Part shown: positions 38,001 to 47,000 of the stretch, piece after piece
Position numbering within the stretch: position 1 is the first letter of the stretch
How the letters are laid out: every line of letters begins with the position of its first letter
Assembly: GCA_903813345.2 (NCBI GenBank)
Contig: CAIIXF020000005.1
Span: 30,135,375 to 30,199,374, forward strand
Direction of reading: 5' to 3'
Length of the DNA: 64,000 nt
DNA from: Owenia fusiformis
Lineage: Eukaryota; Annelida; Polychaeta; Sabellida; Oweniidae
Translations under genes and position numbers: made by a program
The notes under the pieces: model-generated
What the model saw: only the letters and a program-made list of their open reading frames with translations
The model's database searches: none
Told to the model about the DNA's origin: nothing

Positions 38001-41000
38001 ATTGGCCTTGATTGTCCATCAGATGACTGAGATATTGAATTTGATTGTCCTTCAGATGACAGATTTATTGGCCTTGATTGTCCATCAGATGACTGAGATA
38101 TTGAATTTGATTGTCCATCAGGTGACAGACATATTTGTCCATCAGATGACTGAGATATTGGCCTTGATTGTCCATCAAATGCCAAAGACACTGGCTTTGA
38201 TTGTTCAGATGAATCAGATACCTCCCTTGATTGTCCAAATGATGAAGACACTGTTTTTGTCTGTCCACTACTTGAATGCTTTGAAACTTGAGAAACTATC
38301 TCACATTGTTCAGATGGTTTAGGAGTAGACTGAAATACAGAGCTAGTCTGTCTCATGGCGTCATTCTTAGTTTTTCGTGACTTAGATATACGATTAAACA
38401 GATCAATTGAATCCTTGACTGTAGATTTGTTTTCAATCTTATGTATGATCTGTTCTGTAGATGCCTGTTCTGCATCCTTGAGCTGGATAATTGGCCTACC
38501 TTTACTCTCAGCTAACTGTTGTTCTAGAGTTCCTATCTGAGTGTCCTTCTGGCTGATCTTCTCATGCGCCTCTTCAACTCCAGCTCTCAGTTCTTCTACT
38601 AACTTTTGGAGCTCAGTCAGTGCGCTAGCCTAAAGTACAAGACAGATAGGATATCTAATCAAATTCGAAGTTTTTTGATCAATAACTCTTAAAAACACAT
38701 AAATAACACTTATATCATTTATTTCTTTGTTTAACTTACTGATTAGAACCTAAAGAAAAACTATGTAATGGCTTTTGAGCCAGTAAACGGGAAAATATTG
38801 TGACAGATTCTGTCCACGCTCTGCAAACACGGAATCCTAGGGGCAGTGATATAGACATGTGTCTTAGCCATGATAACGCCCAGTGAGATCTGGTTAGTGC
38901 CCATGATAGTAAACAATATCACAACTTATGACAAATTATATACACAAATATGTTTGGAAAATGAAGTATTATTACATTATTATGAATATACACAAGTTTA
39001 ACTGGCTATCTTGCTTATTACACTAGTTTTTCCCAAAATTAATAAAGAACAATGACCCTCATGCATACTTCATGAGTAGTGAACTCACCTGTTCCTCTAT
39101 GGACTTCTCACCCTCAGCTATAACAGTTTGTAGTTTTGAGATCTCAGATTCCTTTTGTTGGAAGGTCTCCCCAGCTTCATTCAGAGTCTCCTGTAGTTCT
39201 GCATTCTCAGTAATCTATGGCGAAAGAAAACTTTATTGTAAATTCATAAGATTGAATGTAGGACTCACTAGATTAAATTTTGAGATAGTTGAACTATGGT
39301 GAAAATGTAGTGCTCATAACTGTATGTGGAAATAAGTACTAATAAATGGGACACTTAAATAGTTTGTTCCACGTGTTTTGCAAATGCATAAATAACAAGT
39401 CATTAACATGCAAAATGTCACCACCTGCCATTTGTGGCGTTGACATAAAAAACAATGGAAACGACAAGGCTAACAGACTGAGATGAGATGCAATAATATA
39501 TCTACTTACTTGAGCTTGAAGTTGTTCCTTGGCTTCAGTAAGTTCTCTAGTCAAGTTCTTTATCAGCTCATTGTTAGAGATCTGACTTTCATCTTCCTGT
39601 TGATTGCCTCTGCTCTGCTAAACACAAGGGATTTAAACAGTTTTAAAGCATTAACATGTCCACTTGGTAGGTTACTGCAAATGGTTACAAATATGGAACA
39701 ATTTATTTTAGACATCAAATGCCAGTAACAAACAAGGCATTAACATGCAAAAAGTCACCACCTGTCATTTGTTACAGATGCCATTTCTTAAAGACACTGA
39801 CCGCTTTATGCTTAACAGGGATTGAATTTAATAAGACAATATGAAAAAAATCAATATTATCAAAATTCAATTGCTATAGAGACTAACAATGTACAACAAA
39901 ACTGCCTATTTGAGTAGTTTACGTAAATGGCATCAACAATCGAGAAAACAGCTCACAAAATGATCATCTGGTCGTGTCATACTGTCCAAACAACGACAAT
40001 ACAAATTTCTACTTGGAAAAGCTATAACTGTTCTTGAGTATAAAAACATTAAAGTACAGGGTGACCGGAAAAAAAGGAGACCATTGAAATAGGCAATATC
40101 TCCTAAAATAGACTAGTGACATCAATGAAATTTTGCATACATCAGGACAGTTCTATGGAAATTTGTTCCTGAAAGTGTCAATACAAGCAGTCAACTGGTT
40201 CAGGAGCTATGATCATTTACATAACATGCTCCAAATAGGCGCAATTGAGACCAACGCAGAGCTGGATACATTTGGCAAATACCCTTACATATTCCGACCT
40301 TGTTATGGCATTACATTTAGCATTTATTGCCACCTTTAGGTCAGCAATTGTCTCAGGATTGTTTTGGTACACATTGTCTTTCAAATTGCCCCACAAAAAG
40401 AAATCAGGTGGATTCAAATTTGAGGTGTATGAAGACGAAGCTTATCTGACCTATGGCTTCTGACTCAGTGGTCCCACTCAGTTACAGTATCATCCTAAGG
40501 AGGTTTTGGGCAGCCCTTGGTTTCCATATGGGATTTAATTGTGCCATATAGTGGTTTTAGTAACATGGCACTATGCCCAATACCTAAAGTGACTCTTAAG
40601 ATTGGGTAAATCAGCACTTTGGCAACAGGATGATGAACCACATGTCAGATAACCCTTCATTGCCATTACAGCCTAGACTTGAATCCTGCTGATTTCTTTT
40701 TGTATGGATATTTGAAAGACAATCTATACCAAAACAATCCTCAGACTATTGTTGACCTAAAGAAGGCAATCACTGCTATATGTAATGCCATAATAATGCC
40801 ATAGAGGGCAGAACATGTAAGGGTAGTTTGCCATATGAATCCAACTCTGCGTTGGTCTCAATTGTGCCTATTTGGAGCATGTTATGTAAATGATCATAGC
40901 TCCTGAACCAGTTGAATGCTTGTATTGAAACCTTCAGTAACAAATTTCCATATAACTGTTCCAGTGTATGCAAAATTTCATTGATGGCACTTGTCTAGTT

Positions 41001-44000
41001 TAGGAGAAATTGATTACTTCAATGGTCTCCTTTTTTTCCGGTCACCCTGTATTATATTACATTAATAAGTACCTCTTTCAATGTCGCCTTGAGATCTTTA
41101 ATGGCTTCATAGGCAGCTGTCAGTTCCTTCGCCTGTCGTGCCTTGCCTGTTTCAAGCACCTCAATCTGATTCCGTACCTGAGTAACAGTGTTTTCCTGGA
41201 AATTGTTATTTTTCGTTATAGCATGTTTATTACACATATGGAGTGATCTACATAACTGAGTAACAGTGTTTTCCTGGAAATTGTTATTTTTCACTACAAA
41301 CAGCATGTTTGTTATACAGAGTGGTTTCAATTCATGTGGAACTGACTCATACAAAGAAAATGTTTTATCAAATATTAAAGGGAGAATCTGATCTAGAAGA
41401 TGGGCTTTACAAAAAATGTTTCAATCTTAGAATATTTTTGGCTTATATCATTCCCTGTCATGTCTATTTTCTTAAAAATCCCTGTGAATGTATACAAAGC
41501 GCTGTCTTTACCGAATCAGATGCAGATTGCGCATTGTCCAATTTTGACTGCAACTCTGCAACAAGGTCTTGGGCCTTCTTTCTTTCAGCCTCTGCTTGTT
41601 GAAGTTGTTCTCTGGTCTGTGAGAGATCGGCTCTAACACTAGACAGCTGAGTCTGCAGTTCGCTGTTATGCTTCTCAGCTTCCTAGAAATAAACATTAAC
41701 TTTTTTCAAGAATGAAATGATCTTCTTTTGATCAAACGATGAGGAAATGACGAAACAAAGAAGCAGATTTATTTTAGATTCACTGCAACTCTAGCTCAGT
41801 GTGATTTGAATCAAATTCAACTATGATCTTACTTTGGTTTGAACACCATGTTAAAGATCACATTTGGGTCTATTTTGCATAACTGTCTTTTCAATGTGGA
41901 CATTAGTTACTTTGTGAAAGGCAAATCCATTGCAGGAATCAATCCACATCTTTAAGAATAAGACTATCTAGAAGACTGACATACCTGTACTTTTACTTTC
42001 TCTGCATGTAAGTGAATACTGGACACATATTCATCCTCATCATCTTCAACAACCCTAGCTCTCTTCCTGGACTTCTTCACTGATTGTGTGTACATCTCAA
42101 TCCTCTTCTCTGCCTTCTCCTCTATCAACATCTGCTCTTCACGGAGGCGGTCACTACAACATGGTTCAATTTGCACACATTAAAACATAACATAATGCGA
42201 GTCTCCATCATCCATATTACACAAAATTACTATCTTATTTCAATGGGTATTTGATTAAACAAACATATAATTCATTTGATTTTGACAACCCCTCCTTCCC
42301 TGTCAATATGAAACCATTCCCATTGATTTATATTTGTTAATCTGACCGATAGAACAGAATAAAGAGTATGCTTGATATGAATTGCAGCTTGCAGGAATAC
42401 AAGAAATTGCTGTCTTTTGATGGAAGTAGATATTTGATGAAACTCTTTGGGAAGAAACATCAACCATTTCGGCCCAAAGCTTCTGTTCTTTTACTGCTGT
42501 CAATCCCCCTCTTCATTTGATAATACATGTTTTTGAAACAAATAATAAAGCAAAGTCATTGTTCAAAGAATAAATGTAATAAAATGCCATTGATTTCCCA
42601 TATCTAAATAAAGCCAATCTTCAAAACCTATAGAAATATAACCAATTTTTTTTATTCTTCAAAAATACTCAGTTGTAAACCACAATCCATTATTGTATTG
42701 AAGCAGCATATCAAATAATAAAACATGGCCTTCACCCAAATTTCCTATTCCTGATCTATACATACCTAACTGCTAATCATAGTACGTTAAAACCTAAAAT
42801 CCAAGACTGACAGTGACAAAAGTAGACAATATTGCATAATATGAATTAGAAAATTCATTCATTCATCTCCCCAGCATTAAAGCAAGTGGGCGCAGCACCC
42901 ACCTGAGATTGTGATAACAGGCTTCCAACCACCTGAAAATCCATTTCACCCACTAGAAATTGAGAAAAATCATGAAAAATTGGCATATTTTGACCAATTT
43001 TGGTCTGAATTATGAAAATGAGAATTTTGCACCCACTTGAAAATCACTCTGTGAAACTGTCATTCAAACAATAGAGGATTGTGAAAATAGACCTTCTTCA
43101 AAGTATGAGATATTTTGTTGATCAAATGTCCAATTATCATAAAATATAAAACTGTTATCACCCTGTGTATTAACTCACTATAAATATGCTCAAATTCTCA
43201 ACAAAGTATGACTTGACAACCCCCCTCACACCTCACCTGTAGCTATTCTCTATCTCTACCAATTGATCTGCCATCTCTTGACAGACCTCATTTCTAATCT
43301 CAACCTCTAGATTCATGTTCTTCCTCTTTTCTTCCACCAGTTGGTTCTTCAAAGACTGAAGGAGCTCTATCAGTTTCTGTGTGTGCAACAAAACAGAGTG
43401 AATGTTATATTAAAAACAAAACAGATATATTATTGATGAAGAAACAATATGAGCTCAGAGTTCACCATATCATGTTTAAAGAGAGAATCAGACCTAGTAA
43501 GCAAGCTAAACAAAGAGTTGAGATCATAAGAAATAGATTGGAATGCCAATTGTACATGTTTCTTGCAACTTTGTCACCCCCTATAGATCTGATTCTGCCT
43601 TTAACTTTTATACGGTTCATGGTTCTGAAAGGCTGTAAAGATAAAAATTAATTCAAAATAAAATGGAAAGTAAAGCAATCCCCTCTGAATAAAAATGTTT
43701 TGTTTGAGCATTAGTAAACAATTTGGATAGAGAAAAAAAATAAAGGATAGAAAAAAGGAAAGGCCATTTGTACAATAAAATGAACAAATTGATATTGCCA
43801 TACTTCACTAAGTTACCTACCTGATTGCCTTGAACATTGTCAGCATCTTCCTCTTCATCATCATCCAGGTCTTCGTCTTCATCTTCTTCAGGTAGAGGGA
43901 TGTTAGCAGCCTCTTCGGTGTACTGAGCCATGGTACCTGGTGTCGCCCAGGCTATAGAGGGCCGTACCCTGCTGGACTGATTCAGGGCCATGGTGATACC

Positions 44001-47000
44001 TTTAGCTCGGGGTTTGGGTCTCACCTTTTCAACCTCTTGCTCGACTTTAATCTAGAATATCCAACAATGACAATTCAACCAACTTTTATTTCCTGATGTA
44101 TTATGATCTTCTTTTGTATGATTGCTGTAGTGTGTGTGCATTGTAACCAATTTTTAAGTGTGAACCAATAATGCACTTATTTTCTTGAAATTTAAGAGGG
44201 ATGTCTGAATGAACGGACCATTTCTTTTAGGATCATTATTCCTTACCATTGATTTTCCCGTTAAGAAATTAACCCCAGTACAAGCATACACTAAATGGGT
44301 CTTAAAGCACTGTAATATACCATACATGTTTTAGTATGTACCTGTTTAGCTATTGCAGAGAACTTGCACACATGGAGGGTCTCATCAAACATGGTGGCAC
44401 ACTGGTTGATGTTGACTATCATAGATGCTTTGCCTTTACCACTGAAGTAACTCTGGAATAACCTGGTCAGTTTGCTATCTCTAAAGGGAATGATCTTTGT
44501 GTCCCTGCAATACAAAATTGTATTCTGGTTTAATCGTTGGCGCATGTAATTCACAGGGTGGTTCAATTATCATTGAAATATCTCAAGTACACTAGGGTTA
44601 GCACTTTTATCATATGCTATCAACACTGATTTCCTGTGTTTTTATTTAACATTTTAAAACAATGAATTAAAATTACATACTTTCGTTTCTTAATGAGCTA
44701 TCAATTAGTTTTCTTTCAAAGAGAAAAAAATGTACTTTATCAATTATGTAAAATAGGTTATTGTGTAGGGACAAGAACATCAAAAATAATCCTAGAAAGA
44801 GCAAGGCATTAACATGTCACCACCACCCATTTGTTACAGACACTGACTGCTGAACACCATCCACAGAAAGTTGGAGACTATAACAATATGCCCCGACTTG
44901 TGGTGGTGACCTATAAAATGGGAGTAAGGTGTGAGTATAAGCAGAACTTACTTGGGGTGAGCCTGATTGTGCCTCAAGACAGCCAGGCATCTACCAAGAG
45001 TGAGAAGGGAGGTATTGATGTTCCCAGCCTCCTTCAGTCTCTCACCATCAGCCTTTGTCTTTCCATACCTCTCACTACCAGCCAAGTCACAGAATGACAA
45101 TCTAAAAATATAATTGACAAAAATATTAATTTGGAGGCTATCTTGAAAACCTTACAAATATTAATAAATTGTGAAACTATCTTGAAAACCCTAATATAAA
45201 GGGACATAACAATCGCGTGGAAGGATCCCATAGTATGTTCTCTTGCTGCATACATTGAGATATTTGTTGGAACAATCATAATGCATTTATGGTACAAGGT
45301 CACTCGTTAATCTGGAATTCATATTAAGGGGGTTCACTAGAATTTCTCACAACGGGCTAAATAAATGAAAACGACAGGCAAAGATAATGGAAATCATAAA
45401 TTTAACATGGAAAAGTTGAAAAGTTCCAAAAAACAACAGGCGATTTTGTGAAAACAACCAGTGAAAATCGCCTGTTGCCTGCTGCAAATGAAACCCCTGC
45501 ATATGTGATGTGTATGTGCTAGATCATTGATCTGATGTTTATCTTTTAAATCAAGGTGTGGCAAGATTGCCTTGGGTTTGCTCACTTACTGGCTAATACG
45601 GGCAACATGAGGATCATCTTTGTCGACCACTCGTAGAAGTTTGATGTTGAATATGCAGTGACTTCTGCTGGAACTGTGGTTCAGTTTGGTACAAGCAACA
45701 CTTAGATTTTTCTGTCCAATTGTTAATACCTTGTAGGCCTCATCAGCTGATGTCACGTGGATATGCTTCAGACCTACAAAATGTATTATACGACAATATA
45801 TAAACATAAAATAAGAAAGAAAAGTAAAGAGTATTAAATTACCGAGATAAGGCTGATTATTCATACTTTCAGAAAAGATGTCGATTCTGCGGAAATTGAT
45901 CAAAATTAATGATTCTGAAATTCTAGGCCTGATGGCCAATTCAGTCCATGCTTTGTGAAAAAAGAATTCTAGGGGAAGTGATAACTTTCCTTTACAACGA
46001 ATAATATTGTAGTACATGTATTGATCTATTGATCCGAGATATGATACTGTAAACTATAAATAATACAACTTTTTTTTCAAATTGCAACTTCATTTCTTTG
46101 CATTCTCTGGTTTATTTATTTATGTACTAACCTTTTATATAGGGTGACCCATTTTTGTCCTCACTTAGCTTCAACGTAGTTCTACGGAAATTTTTCTCAT
46201 TTTTCTTACTGGGTATTGCTTCCAGCAGATCATAGATGTATTCATTGTAGACCTCGGCGAATGACACCCAGACTGAGAACTTGATTTGCCCCTGTGCTTC
46301 AACACTGATTGCTGCCTCCTCACGTTCCCTGTTCTCCGCCTCTTCAAATAGCTTAACAATATTCTCTTTGGCCTCATCTGGAACAACATTTAGCTATTCA
46401 TATCATATCTTATACAATGATCAGAGCAATATCAGGTTGATAACACCAAGTGATAAATCACATATTTCAAATCAGGACTGATATTGGGTTGATACTGGAA
46501 TGAGAAGGATGATATTGGGTTTGATATCAATATCTAATTTTGATATCATCCCTGGTAGGTGAGTTCTAGTCATCATTTTTTATGTTTTGACAGGTATATG
46601 AAATACATGTCACGTTTATTAAATATTTCCAAAATTAATTTATTGTTTTCTCATCCAACAGAACATTTTTGAGATATTTTTGAATATCCCTCGGATGATA
46701 CCAATTTCCAACTTTCCCCTCAGTCATCGCGTTCCCTCTGGAAATATCGATATCATCCTGATGTTCCCCATATCAAACCCCTCCCAGTGAATAATTACTT
46801 TATATCATATTAGTCACATCTGGAACAACATTCAACTATTCACACATCAAATTAATATAAGGGTAAGTAAAGTGATCAATTCCCATACTCAGATCCTTTC
46901 TGTCATATCATTGTTTTAATATATCACACAAACATTAAGAATTATGACTAAATTCTTGCACAAATTTAAAAAGAACATCAAAAGACAGGGCAATGGATAC

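Noticed and set aside
37837-38322. 161-codon open frame on the + strand full of repeated [11 protein letters not shown]-type units
   Set aside because: It is the antisense of the 33-bp coding repeat of the KIF20B short tail. A 33-bp period keeps several frames open at once.
40217-40463. Stand-alone genes on both strands in this interval
   Set aside because: The minus frame is the decayed transposase C-terminus of the foldback element and the plus frame is its antisense.
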